Assembly: GCF_000473225.1 (NCBI RefSeq)
Contig: NZ_KI421509.1
Span: forward strand, 1,078,045-1,142,044
Reading direction: 5' to 3'
DNA: 64,000 bases
DNA from: Sedimentitalea nanhaiensis DSM 24252
Lineage (GTDB): Bacteria > Pseudomonadota > Alphaproteobacteria > Rhodobacterales > Rhodobacteraceae
Shown here piece by piece: positions 44,605 to 52,870 of the stretch; within the stretch, counting starts at the first letter, position 1; the number at the start of each line of letters is the position of its first letter. The notes beneath the pieces were generated by a model. The model saw only the letters and a list, made by a program, of their open reading frames with translations, was not told the DNA's origin and did not search any database. The position numbers and the translations under genes were made by a program.

Positions 44605-45666
44605 TCAGGGCAGGACGACCATCTGGTGGCCTTCGCCCTCGACCCCGATCTCGCTCGTCACCTGAAGCGAGACCCGGTCCACGACCCAGACCCGGGGCGC
44701 GTCGCGGCTGCTGACAAAGAGCGTTTCGCCGCCATCGTCCACGGTCACGTGATACGGAGCCGGGGCCAGTTGCCGGAGCCGGGTCGCGCCCGAGGCCAGA
44801 TCGATCGCGGCCAGCTGGTCGGCCCCCTTGACCGCGACGAACAGGGTGTCCTCGCGATCAGACAGGTCGAGCCCGTGCAACTCGGCCCCGAATTCATAGG
44901 TCGCGGTCACCGCGCCCGAGGCGATATCCAGCCGCAGCACCGTGCCGGCCTGGGCATCGGCGACAAAGACGGTGGCGCCATCGCGGGACAGGGCGAAATG
45001 CTCGGGCCCCTCGCCGGCCAGCAGGTTGCGGGACAGGATACGCCGCCCAAGATCCAGTTCGCTGAGCGTCCCGTTTCCGGCATTGCTGACATAGGCTCGG
45101 CTGCTGTCGGAGCTGAACGACACGTAGTTGGGCATTAGGCCAGTTGCAATGAAGTCGGCATAGTCCAGCGTCGTCAGGTCGATCAGCGAAACGCCGTCGC
45201 CGCTTGGATGGGTCGCCATGGCCCAGCGGCCATCGGGCGATACCGCAGTATGGTGAACCGCGCCCGGAACCTCGATCCGCCGCACCACCTCTCCCGTCCC
45301 GGCATCGAGCACGGTCAAGAGGCTCACCCCCTTGCCGGTCGGCATGGATGCCTGGGCGGGCCTGGCATGATGGGCGCTGTGATCGGCCTGGCTGACGCCT
45401 TCGGGCTTGGCCCTCTGCGCGACGCTTTCCGGGTTGATCTCAGTATAGCTGCCTGCCACCAGATAGCGGGTACCCGGCGCGCCGGCCAGCCCGTGCACCG
45501 CCTCGACTCCCACAATCCGCCCGATCGGTTCACCGGTCTCGCTTTCGACCATCAGGACGGAATCGGCGCTGCCTTCGGGGATATAGACGATCCCGGCCTG
45601 CGCGGCCCAGGATGTCATCAGGCTTCCAGCCAGGCTCAGAGCAGAGAGAATGCGAACGCGGGTCAT
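44605..45666 (-). CDS. YncE-like beta-propeller periplasmic protein
   Basis: Secreted protein of 353 residues. A signal peptide (hydrophobic about 6-20, cleavage near AAQA) is followed by seven-bladed YVTN/NHL-type repeats: [81 protein letters not shown] and others. A His-rich loop ([17 protein letters not shown], about 135-150) could bind metal; this is inference. Its ATG overlaps the stop of the 39-residue gene. Confidence 0.85.
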   Translation of the reverse strand: MTRVRILSALSLAGSLMTSWAAQAGIVYIPEGSADSVLMVESETGEPIGRIVGVEAVHGLAGAPGTRYLVAGSYTEINPESVAQRAKPEGVSQADHSAHHARPAQASMPTGKGVSLLTVLDAGTGEVVRRIEVPGAVHHTAVSPDGRWAMATHPSGDGVSLIDLTTLDYADFIATGLMPNYVSFSSDSSRAYVSNAGNGTLSELDLGRRILSRNLLAGEGPEHFALSRDGATVFVADAQAGTVLRLDIASGAVTATYEFGAELHGLDLSDREDTLFVAVKGADQLAAIDLASGATRLRQLAPAPYHVTVDDGGETLFVSSRDAPRVWVVDRVSLQVTSEIGVEGEGHQMVVLP

Positions 45667-45782
45667 GATGTTGCGCCTTTCCAGATCGGGATTTCGGTGC
45701 GGACCGGCTGCCGCCGCGCCTCGCGAAGCAGGCTCAGCCCGACGACGGGACACAACAGCAGGGTGTAGAGAACGAGCATCAT
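45663..45782 (-). CDS. small membrane-type peptide, 39 residues, coupled to the propeller gene
   Basis: Frame MMLVLYTLLLCPVVGLSLLREARRQ... with one hydrophobic segment (2-18) and a basic tail. A perfect AAGGAGG lies upstream and both ends overlap neighbours by 4 bp (ATGA with TVP38 and with the propeller gene). The overlaps and the ribosome binding site make translation likely. No family known to me; one cysteine lies in the membrane part. Confidence 0.6.
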   Translation of the reverse strand: MMLVLYTLLLCPVVGLSLLREARRQPVRTEIPIWKGATS

Positions 45783-46582
45783 CAGAGCCTCCTTGGCATC
45801 TTGCTTGATGGAATGGTTGAGCGGTCCGCATCGTGCGGCCCGAAGGACCGGCGGGAGCGCCACGCACACCAGGCCAGAGGCAGGCCGGTCAACAGCCCCA
45901 GCGCCAGAACCGGCCAGAGTATACCGCCCGAAGCGGGTCCGTTCAGTGTGCTGCCAAGATGGGTCAGCCCAAAACTGGCAGGCACGATCCCGGCAAAGGT
46001 CGCCAGTACGAACCGCCAGAAGCGCAGCGCCGACAAACCCGCGGCATAGCTGACAAGATCGAAGGACACGAAGGGCAGCAAGCGGCTGACGAAGACGGTC
46101 CAGGTCAGGAAATTCTGCGATCCGAGCAAACCTGCATCGAGCGCGGGCCCGACCCATCCGGTCACGAATGCCCGGCCCAAAAGCCGGGCCAGGGTAAAGG
46201 CGATCACCGCGCCCGACATGGCTCCGGCCAGCACCAGCCCGGTGCCCAGCGTATGCCCATAGGCCGCCCCGGCCGCGACCGCGATGGGGGCAGACGGCAG
46301 AGGGCTGATCACCACCGCCACCGCCATCAATCCGACGATGGCGACCGCCCCCCAGGGTCCAGCCCGTTCCAGCAGGGTCGCCACACTCTGCTGATCCGGC
46401 AGAGCCACCCCGCCGGTTACGGCCACCATCGCCGCCATCATCGCCAGAACGGCAAGCACGGCGACTGCCAGCAGGCGGCCGGAAATGGGCTTGCGCGTTG
46501 GTTTGCTCTGCAACTTGGCACCTGTCAGTGAAGGTCGAAAGGGCGGCACCGGAGCGCCGCCTCGTCTGATATTGGAAGCCAT
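45782..46582 (-). CDS. TVP38/TMEM64-family (DedA-like) membrane protein
   Basis: Integral membrane protein of 266 residues with about six hydrophobic segments and the SNARE-associated/VTT core: GPWGAVAIVGLMAVAVVISPLPSAPIAVAAGAAYG, LARLLGRAFV and FVSRLLPFVSFDLVSYAAGLS. Relatives are putative lipid scramblases or transporters and recur beside mercury and copper genes. The start at 46582 (MASNIRRGG) is only 29 bp from the shared operator-like motif. First gene of the leftward unit reaching copA. Confidence 0.85.
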   Translation of the reverse strand: MASNIRRGGAPVPPFRPSLTGAKLQSKPTRKPISGRLLAVAVLAVLAMMAAMVAVTGGVALPDQQSVATLLERAGPWGAVAIVGLMAVAVVISPLPSAPIAVAAGAAYGHTLGTGLVLAGAMSGAVIAFTLARLLGRAFVTGWVGPALDAGLLGSQNFLTWTVFVSRLLPFVSFDLVSYAAGLSALRFWRFVLATFAGIVPASFGLTHLGSTLNGPASGGILWPVLALGLLTGLPLAWCAWRSRRSFGPHDADRSTIPSSKMPRRL

Positions 46583-46610
46583 GGCAAACAACGCCAGTCC
46601 GGGCCCTGGG

Positions 46611-46632
46611 CGATTTGTATCCGGATGTAACC
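46611..46632 (-). promoter_or_regulatory. copper-block operator-like repeat, copy B
   Basis: Plus strand GATTTGTATC (46612-46621), four bases, TGTAACC (46626-46632): two TGTA(T/A)C half-sites at 10-bp period, just upstream of the TVP38 unit. Near-identical to copy A at 49974. Proposed site of the block's OmpR-type regulator. Confidence 0.5.
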
Positions 46633-46721
46633 AAACCCGGCATCTGCGACAGACGGTTACGATTTTTCAAAGGGGTCACCCCCGGCAGGCACCGGGAGCG
46701 ACGGCGCGGCTGGAGGAAAGT

Positions 46722-47484
46722 TCAAATATGCCGCGCTGTCTGCGCGCAATACTGCCCGGCCACCACTTCGCGTGCTCGGTTAACCGCAGCCTGCAATCGG
46801 AGGTGCTCCACGAAACCGGGTGCCGGGCTGTCTTGGCCCATAAAGGAAGGGGCGCCGTTGAACCCCGATGCTGGGCGAGCGCCATGGATTGCGCTATATG
46901 CGCGGCAACCTCGGGGGCCTCCATGTCGCGGCGCAACTGGTCGGTGTCCGGCCCGATCTCGCGCGCGATCCGCAATGCCCTGGTCTCGTTCGCATTGCCC
47001 GACATGCCCATCCGCGCCCAATAAAACGCTTGGTATTTGCCCCGCTCACGCGCGGCTAATGCGGCGCGGGTGGCAAAATCGGAACCTTCGCCCAAAATCG
47101 GCCGCTCGCGATAGACCAGACGTACATCCGCACCGGCCTCGATCAGACCCTGAACCTCGGCCATGGCGCGACGGCAAGAGGGCCGTTGCAGTCAAAGAAC
47201 TCGACCACCGTCACGTCGCCGCCGGAATTGCCCGGTACCGGCGCATTGGGATCGTTGAACAGGCTGCCACGGTTCGCGGCCAACGCGGCATGGGTCGAGA
47301 TTGCCTGCGCTGCCTCTTCGGCGTGTTGCAGCTGTCCGACCGTCCGCAGGAGGATCGCGGGGCGTTCTACGATCGCCTCGCAGACCAGCGTTTCGATCTC
47401 TTCGCCACCGCCCTCGCCCGCCCGGGCGATCAGGGGCACCGCCGAAAGGCTGGCCTAAAGGATGATTTGCTTGGCCCGGGTCAT
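46722..47484 (-). pseudogene. DsbA-family thiol oxidoreductase pseudogene
   Basis: Remnant of a Com1-like DsbA protein. From the ATG at 47484 (MTRAKQIIL) an in-frame TAG occurs at codon 10. The body continues DPNAPVPGNSGGDVTVVEFFDCNGP; then a frameshift near 47180 leads into SCRRAMAEVQGLIEAGADVRLVYRERPILGEGSDFATRAALAARERGKYQAFYW, and a second near 46860 into GFNGAPSFMGQ. The active-site CPYC equivalent reads G-P-S-C, so the first cysteine is lost too. The ATG overlaps the upstream cytochrome stop, showing it was once co-translated. Confidence 0.8.
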
Positions 47485-47981
47485 TGCTTTCTTGCCTGCT
47501 CGTCTGCGCGGGTCCGTTCGGCCTGGGCGGCGCGCACGCGCGCGGGCCAGGCCGATTTGATATAGTCCAGGATCGACCGGATCTGGTCGTCGCTCAGTTG
47601 CTTGCCGAACGCGGGCATGCCGCTTTCCAACTCTACTCCCATTGCCGCCAGCGTTGCCTGACCGCCGAACTTTGTGTAATCAAACAGCATGCTGTCGGGG
47701 TGGTGCCAGGTATGCCCGGTCTCGTCATGCGGCGGCGCGGGCAGGCGGCCATCCGCATCCGGTTCGCGCCAGTTCGGCTGCCCTTCGAGGGACTTTCCAT
47801 GGCAGGACGCGCAGTTTTCCCGATACAGAACCTGCCCCTGTGCGATCGAGGCCCCGCTCGCCCCGCCTGTAAATTCAGCGGCGGGCGCGGATGCAGGCCC
47901 GGTTCGCTGCCGCGAGACATAGACCGCCGCGGCCAGGGCCAGAAGCGCAACGGTGGAACCGATAAGATATATGGGTTTCAT
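47481..47981 (-). CDS. membrane-anchored c-type cytochrome
   Basis: Monohaem cytochrome c of 166 residues. An N-terminal hydrophobic anchor or uncleaved signal (about 5-22) precedes the haem motif CASCH near residue 58; the axial methionine is probably in SGMPAFGKQLSDDQIRSILDYIKSAWP. A His-rich loop HDETGHTWHHPDSM lies between. It overlaps the multicopper oxidase stop by 4 bp. It may accept electrons from the oxidase or donate them to it (inference). Confidence 0.87.
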   Translation of the reverse strand: MKPIYLIGSTVALLALAAAVYVSRQRTGPASAPAAEFTGGASGASIAQGQVLYRENCASCHGKSLEGQPNWREPDADGRLPAPPHDETGHTWHHPDSMLFDYTKFGGQATLAAMGVELESGMPAFGKQLSDDQIRSILDYIKSAWPARVRAAQAERTRADEQARKQ

Positions 47982-49372
47982 ACGGTTACCTCAATCCAGG
48001 TCATCATGCCCGAGGCCGCATGGCTGAGCATGTGACAATGAAACGCCCAGCGGCCCGGATTGTCGGCGGCAAAGACGATCTCGTGGCTTTCACCCCGCAG
48101 GGTCAACAGCGTGTCCCGCAGCGGTCCCGGCGTGCCGTCTTCGGCCAGGATCCGGAAATGCATTCCGTGCAGGTGCATGGCATGTGGAAAGACGGTGTCG
48201 TTGACCACAGTCATGCGGGCGACCTGCCCCAATGGCAGCCGGGCCAGCGGCGTTTCGGTCATTCCGACAAGCCCGTTAAAGGCCCAGAATTGCCCGTCTT
48301 CCATCAACTCACCCGCGGTGCGGCTGGCGCCTTTCCAGATGGCCTCGCTCATGCCGCCCATGGCGCCTCCGCTCATTTCCAATCGCAGGGTCGCGGCCTC
48401 GGCCAGACCGGTCAGATCGGGCGCGCGATTGGGCGGCAGCGGCGCGGGTGGCGGGCGGCGGCTTGCGCTGGCGTTGCCCGACACCGGAAAGGCCGCCTGA
48501 ACAAAGCCGCCGCTCTGCTCCAGCCGCCCGATCAGCGCCTCCTGACCCTCATCGGCGGTGATATCCACAAACAGATCCACCCGCTGGCCCGGACCCAAGG
48601 CGATCGTCTCCGGCACCGGTTCGGGGATCGCGACCGGCATCCCGTCATAAGCCATCAGCCAGCCGTCCAGCCCCTGAAGGCCAAGCGTGAACAACCGGGC
48701 ATTGGCCGCGTTGACGATGCGCAGCCGCAACCGATCGTTCCGCTTGACCGGCAACCGATACGCGGCCTCGCCATTGGTCGAGATGAAATTGCCCTGACGC
48801 CCGCCATGCGAAAGATCGTGCAATGCACCGAAATCATCGGCGATCTGGCCGGTCTCGGGATCGACCCGCCAGTCATCCAGCATCAGCGTCGCGTCACGAT
48901 CCACATCGGGCGGAGTCGGCTCGTCAACGATCAGTGGCCCGTACAGCCCGCGCGCCACCTGCTCTGCCGAGCGGTTGTGCGAATGATACCAGAAGGTTCC
49001 CGCATCTTCGGCCGCCAGATCATAGGCAAAGCTCCCGCCTGGGCGAACAGCCTCCTGCGTCAGGCCCGAGACCCCGTCCATCGCGTTTTCTGCGCGCAGC
49101 CCGTGCCAGTGCACGGAACTCGCCTGGGGCAAACGGTTGACGAAACGGCGCTGGATCCGATCCCCCTGTGCCACCCTAATCTCGCGCCCCGGTGCCTGAC
49201 CGCCATAGCCCCAGACCGTGGTTTCCGGATAGTCCAACGGCAGCAATTGCACCGCGTTTTCCCGCGCGACCAGCTCGGGGGCGGCGGCCTGGGCGCGTAT
49301 CGCCGTTGCAGGCAGCGCTGCGACTGCGGCCGCTCCACTCGATGCCCAGAGAAAGGAACGTCTGCTCAACAT
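47978..49372 (-). CDS. Tat-exported multicopper oxidase
   Basis: Three-domain cupredoxin oxidase of 464 residues, CueO/CopA type. Tat signal SRRSFLWASSG at 3-13. Copper ligands are complete: HWH (88-90), HSH (130-132), the third cluster at HAMHLHGMHF (397-406) and HCHMLSHAASGMM (445-457) with the type 1 Cys-His-Met. It would oxidise Cu(I) in the periplasm with O2 or a cytochrome as partner. No long Met-rich insert is present; a Pro-rich stretch lies around 310. It lies between the two cytochrome genes. Confidence 0.93.
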   Translation of the reverse strand: MLSRRSFLWASSGAAAVAALPATAIRAQAAAPELVARENAVQLLPLDYPETTVWGYGGQAPGREIRVAQGDRIQRRFVNRLPQASSVHWHGLRAENAMDGVSGLTQEAVRPGGSFAYDLAAEDAGTFWYHSHNRSAEQVARGLYGPLIVDEPTPPDVDRDATLMLDDWRVDPETGQIADDFGALHDLSHGGRQGNFISTNGEAAYRLPVKRNDRLRLRIVNAANARLFTLGLQGLDGWLMAYDGMPVAIPEPVPETIALGPGQRVDLFVDITADEGQEALIGRLEQSGGFVQAAFPVSGNASASRRPPPAPLPPNRAPDLTGLAEAATLRLEMSGGAMGGMSEAIWKGASRTAGELMEDGQFWAFNGLVGMTETPLARLPLGQVARMTVVNDTVFPHAMHLHGMHFRILAEDGTPGPLRDTLLTLRGESHEIVFAADNPGRWAFHCHMLSHAASGMMTWIEVTV

Positions 49373-49418
49373 GTTCTTGCCTTATTGAGTTGGGATGCCC
49401 GGCCCGCTGGGGTCGGCA

Positions 49419-49871
49419 TTATTCTATCCCGTTCGCCTGTTGCAGTTCGCGGATATACCGGGTGATCATCCGCACATCGCCCGCGGTGATCCCTTCGACC
49501 GGGGGCATGTTGCCGAATTTCCAGTGATGCGCGCGCACGCCGTTGCGGGCGGCAATCAGAAAGGCCGCGTCAGCATGGTGGCCGGGTCGATAGGTCGGAT
49601 GCACCAGCGGCGGCGCCACCCCGTTCTGGCCGGCGGCGTTCTGGCCGTGGCAGACAGCGCATTTCGCCTCGAAGGCGCGGCGGCCGATGCGGGCGTTTTC
49701 GGAAAGAGTTGCGGGCAGGCTGACCTCGGCGATAGGCGCGCCCTGCTGCAAGGCGCTGGTGTCGGGCGGTGTCATCGAATGGGTTTGCGGCGCGGGCACC
49801 AGCATGTTCCAGACCAGAACGCCAAGCCCTGCGACGGGAACGGCCAGAATTGCCAGACCAAACTTGTTCAT
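49419..49871 (-). CDS. c-type cytochrome of the copper block
   Basis: Monohaem cytochrome of 150 residues with an N-terminal anchor or signal (about 4-24), haem motif CAVCH near residue 71, and a likely axial methionine in FGNMPPVEGITAGDVRMITRYIRELQ. A His-rich part HPTYRPGHHADAAF lies in the middle. First gene of the cytochrome-oxidase-cytochrome unit; copy A of the shared repeat lies about 100 bp upstream. Confidence 0.87.
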   Translation of the reverse strand: MNKFGLAILAVPVAGLGVLVWNMLVPAPQTHSMTPPDTSALQQGAPIAEVSLPATLSENARIGRRAFEAKCAVCHGQNAAGQNGVAPPLVHPTYRPGHHADAAFLIAARNGVRAHHWKFGNMPPVEGITAGDVRMITRYIRELQQANGIE

Positions 49872-49973
49872 ATGTCTCTCGCTGCCCTAGCCTTGGAGTT
49901 TCTTTGCTCCGGGAGTCCGGGTCACCGCCAATTGCCCTTTCCAATACAGAAGCGTCAATCCCGCAGCAGGCAC

Positions 49974-49995
49974 CGATTTGTATCGATATGTATCC
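49974..49995. promoter_or_regulatory. copper-block operator-like repeat, copy A
   Basis: GATTTGTATC (49975-49984), four bases, TGTATCC (49989-49995), giving two TGTATC half-sites at exactly 10-bp period. It lies between the divergent cytochrome gene (minus) and DUF2933-like gene (plus). On the plus strand TTGACC follows directly at 49997 as a possible -35 box. Confidence 0.55.
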
Positions 49996-50058
49996 TTGAC
50001 CTGCCATCGCGGGAACCGGCGAACTCACCCGGCATCGACAAAATGAAAGGATGATATC

Positions 50059-50313
50059 ATGGGACCACGACATGCGCGCCAAGGGGGCAAGGCCCCGTGG
50101 CCTTCCAGATGGGGAATGCTTTTGTGTTGTCTGGCGATGCTAGCGCCAGTTGCCATTTTTCTGATCATGGGCACCGGCCTGACAGCACTTTCCGGCAATC
50201 TATGGATCGTGCTGCCGCTTGCGGCCTGCTTGGGCCTGCATTTCATCATGCACCGAGGAACGGGTCGATCCAGCCACACAGCGGAACCAGACACCGAACA
50301 GAAGCATGAATAG
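50059..50313 (+). CDS. DUF2933-like small membrane protein
   Basis: The 84 residues have two hydrophobic segments (about 19-40 and 46-63) and end HFIMHRGTGRSSH, close to the HLFMHRGHG ending of DUF2933 proteins often found beside copper and mercury resistance genes. Function unknown. It is the only rightward gene of the block, starts after AAAGGATG, and converges with the sensor kinase gene. Confidence 0.65.
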   Translation: MGPRHARQGGKAPWPSRWGMLLCCLAMLAPVAIFLIMGTGLTALSGNLWIVLPLAACLGLHFIMHRGTGRSSHTAEPDTEQKHE

Positions 50314-50324
50314 ACGCCCCACGC

Positions 50325-51713
50325 CTAACCCTGACGGGGCTCTAGCGGCAGGGTTAGAGTGGCGCGGAGACCGCCGCCCGGTCGGTTGCTCAGGACGATG
50401 TCGCCGCCATGCGCGCGCAGGATGCTGCGCGCGATCGACAGGCCCAGCCCGTGCCCGCCGGTCTCGCGCGAGCGAGAGGCCTCCAGGCGCATAAACGGGT
50501 CGAACACTCGTTCCAGCTCCGGTTCGGGAATGCCAGGCCCCCTGTCGCAGACGCGGATGACCGCAAAGCCCCGCTCCGCCGCGTAACTGACCTCGACCTC
50601 TGTACCATAGGTCTGCGCGTTTTCGATCACGTTGCGCAGCGCGCGCCGCATCGCGTTCGAGCGCTGCGCAACCTCGACCGGGCTGCCATGATTCAGCGTG
50701 AACCCCTCTGGCATATCCTGCCGCAACGTCTCGAGAAACACGCCCAGGCTACAGGGCTGCATCGGTTCTGCATCCGCTAACCCGCGGGCAAACAAGAGCG
50801 TCTCCTCAACCATGTGCTGCATTTCTTCGATCGAAGCGATCAGGCTGTCGCGGGTCTCGTCATCCTCGACCAACTCGCTGCGCACACGCATGGCGGTGAG
50901 CGGCGAGCGCAGATCATGACCCATTGCCGCCAGCATGCGCGTGCGCTCTGCCACAAGCCTGACGATCCGGTCCTGCATGCGGTTAAAGGCTTGAATCAAC
51001 TCCCTCACCTCGCGCGGTCCGGCGGTGGCCAGCACGGGTCCGCCCTGCTCCGGTCCCAGCTTCTCGGCAGCATCCGACAACAGACGCAAAGGACCGGTTA
51101 CCCGCGCCAGAAGATACCAGAACAAGGCCAGAAATATGAAACCGGCACTTAGACCAAAAGACAGCGTAGCAAATTGCGGCCATTGAAAGGGCGGGCGTTC
51201 GAACCGCGTCGAGACGTTTAGCCAGTCGCCGCCGGAAAGAGCAATCGAGAGTTGCAGTTCCACCGTTAGCAACTGGCCGCGCATCATCTCGCGATGCTGT
51301 TCAGCCATCTTCGGTTCCAGATAAGGCAGCGGCAGCGCCGAACTGTCGATCTTATGCATTTCGGCCCGAATCTCGCGGCTGAAATCATCGTCGAGCAGGG
51401 CGCGCATTCGTGCTTCGATGGCCCCTTTCGCATCGTGGGAGACATGGTCGACCACTGGATCGGAACCGATCTCGAACCGGACCAACGGAGAGTTGGCCGC
51501 GCTAACAATCTGCCCACGCAGACTTTCCGGTGCCTTTTCGATCAGCCGTACAACATTTACGGCCCGGCCCGTCGCCTCGTCGCCAATAGCAGCGCGCACA
51601 GCGAGGTTGCGCTGATCTTCAAGCAGCACAAGCGTAACGCCCTGCGCAACCACAAGCGCCACCAGGACCAGGCTGACGATCTGCAGCCGAAGGCTCTGCG
51701 GCGCGAACCTCAC
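50325..51713 (-). CDS. two-component sensor histidine kinase
   Basis: Membrane kinase of 462 residues that probably senses periplasmic metal. TM1 (about 10-32), a periplasmic domain of about 120 residues, TM2 (about 160-185), HAMP, HisKA with GHDLRSPLTAMRVRSELV (phospho-accepting His), and HATPase with NVIENAQTYG, DRGPGIPE and GHGLGLSIA. The GTG start at 51713 overlaps the regulator's stop (GTGA). The sensor domain has no obvious His/Met cluster beyond MAEQHREMMRG. Confidence 0.92.
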   Translation of the reverse strand: MRFAPQSLRLQIVSLVLVALVVAQGVTLVLLEDQRNLAVRAAIGDEATGRAVNVVRLIEKAPESLRGQIVSAANSPLVRFEIGSDPVVDHVSHDAKGAIEARMRALLDDDFSREIRAEMHKIDSSALPLPYLEPKMAEQHREMMRGQLLTVELQLSIALSGGDWLNVSTRFERPPFQWPQFATLSFGLSAGFIFLALFWYLLARVTGPLRLLSDAAEKLGPEQGGPVLATAGPREVRELIQAFNRMQDRIVRLVAERTRMLAAMGHDLRSPLTAMRVRSELVEDDETRDSLIASIEEMQHMVEETLLFARGLADAEPMQPCSLGVFLETLRQDMPEGFTLNHGSPVEVAQRSNAMRRALRNVIENAQTYGTEVEVSYAAERGFAVIRVCDRGPGIPEPELERVFDPFMRLEASRSRETGGHGLGLSIARSILRAHGGDIVLSNRPGGGLRATLTLPLEPRQG

Positions 51714-52438
51714 CCCTCCAGAACTTCTACATCGGCAGAGAGGCAATATCCCCCATTGCGATATGTAGTTATGAGACGCGGGCGCAACAGATCTCTTTCG
51801 ATCTTGCGTCTGAGTCGACTTATCTGATTGTCGATTGTCCGGTCCAGTGGCGCTGCGGCCCGGCCAGATGTCAGTTCCATCAGTTGCTCGCGGCTCAACA
51901 CTGTTCGAGCTCGTTCCAGCATCACAACAAGGAGCTTGAAATCCGCGCTGGTTAAACTGATCTCCCGGCCGTCCTTGTCCACTATGACCCGCCGGTCACT
52001 GTCTAATATCCACTGCGCAAACCTGATGCGTTTTCCGGCAAGGCTGCCCGCCGGGGAAACGGTGCGGCTGGCTCTGCGCAGGATGGCCCGGATGCGTGCA
52101 AGCAACTCGCGCGGGTTGAACGGTTTGGCCAGATAGTCATCCGCCCCGGATTCCAACCCGACGATTCGGTCCATGTCCTCGCCCAGGGCCGTAAGCAACA
52201 GAATCGGAACATCCCCGGTCTGCGACAGACGCTTGCACGCAGAGAGCCCGTCCTCGCCGGGCATCATCACATCCAATACGACTAAATCAATATTTCCGGA
52301 CACCAAAACGGCATCCATTTCCTTTGCGTCCTTTGCCATCGTCGTGCGCAGACCATTCTTTTCGAGATACCGGCAAACTGCATTCCGAATCTCACTATGG
52401 TCATCAACGACCAGAATGTGTGGGGTAGAGTTCTGCAT
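51710..52438 (-). CDS. OmpR-family response regulator of the copper block
   Basis: DNA-binding regulator of 242 residues. The receiver has HILVVDDHSEIRN, phospho-acceptor Asp in LVVLDVMMPGEDG and Lys in DDYLAKPFNPRELLARI; the winged helix ends with LDRTIDNQISRLRRKIERD and RLITTYRNGGYCLSADV. It is co-transcribed with the kinase. A TGTAT-type repeat 38 bp upstream suggests autoregulation. Confidence 0.93.
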   Translation of the reverse strand: MQNSTPHILVVDDHSEIRNAVCRYLEKNGLRTTMAKDAKEMDAVLVSGNIDLVVLDVMMPGEDGLSACKRLSQTGDVPILLLTALGEDMDRIVGLESGADDYLAKPFNPRELLARIRAILRRASRTVSPAGSLAGKRIRFAQWILDSDRRVIVDKDGREISLTSADFKLLVVMLERARTVLSREQLMELTSGRAAAPLDRTIDNQISRLRRKIERDLLRPRLITTYRNGGYCLSADVEVLEG

Positions 52439-52475
52439 AGTCCCAACAAGCCTGTATTCACTTTCAGATGTCGAT

Positions 52476-52494
52476 CTATTTGTATTTTTGTATC
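52476..52494 (-). promoter_or_regulatory. copper-block operator-like repeat, copy C
   Basis: TATTTGTATT (52477-52486) then TGTATC (52489-52494). The core ATACAAAT on the minus strand is shared with copies A and B, but the half-site period is 8 rather than 10 bp; another TGTATT lies at 52453. Upstream of the response regulator gene. Confidence 0.35.
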
Positions 52495-52557
52495 AGCCTG
52501 CGGCAGTCACCACAGTCAAACGCTCGACGCGAGTGGATTCGTTGAACACGCCCGCTA

Positions 52558-52832
52558 AACCTCGGTAGTCACGTGCTTTCTCACTTCATCTATCAAGGTA
52601 TCCTTGAATATCCCTGCGGCCATTCCCAGAGGGCGCGTCTTTCTATGAATCAAGTAGCAACCGTTCTTGACACGGCTTCCGGGCACCCGCAATTCCCTGA
52701 TCGATCCTTTGTGCAACCAAAACTCTGCAAAATGCAATGGGACGAACCCAAGGTAACGAGATGACAGGATCAAGAGCATGCGGGAAAGAATGGTTGGAGC
52801 AGACGCCAGAAAACTGAGACCCGAAAGAAAAG
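52558..52832 (-). pseudogene. C-terminal fragment of a LysR-type regulator
   Basis: On the minus strand the frame reads ...APTILSRMLLILSSRYLGFVP, then LHFAEFWLHKGSIRELRVP and KNGCYLIHRKTRPLGMAAGIFKDTL. This matches the end of LysR substrate-binding domains (LLLSGRYIGFLP, W..G.LR.L, RPLG.AA..F...L). It has no start or DNA-binding part and runs directly into the left end of the IS element, on whose other side no LysR sequence is found. Confidence 0.5.
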
Positions 52833-52870
52833 TGGACGTGTCGCGCTTTTGTGCTGCCCCAAGTGCTCGT

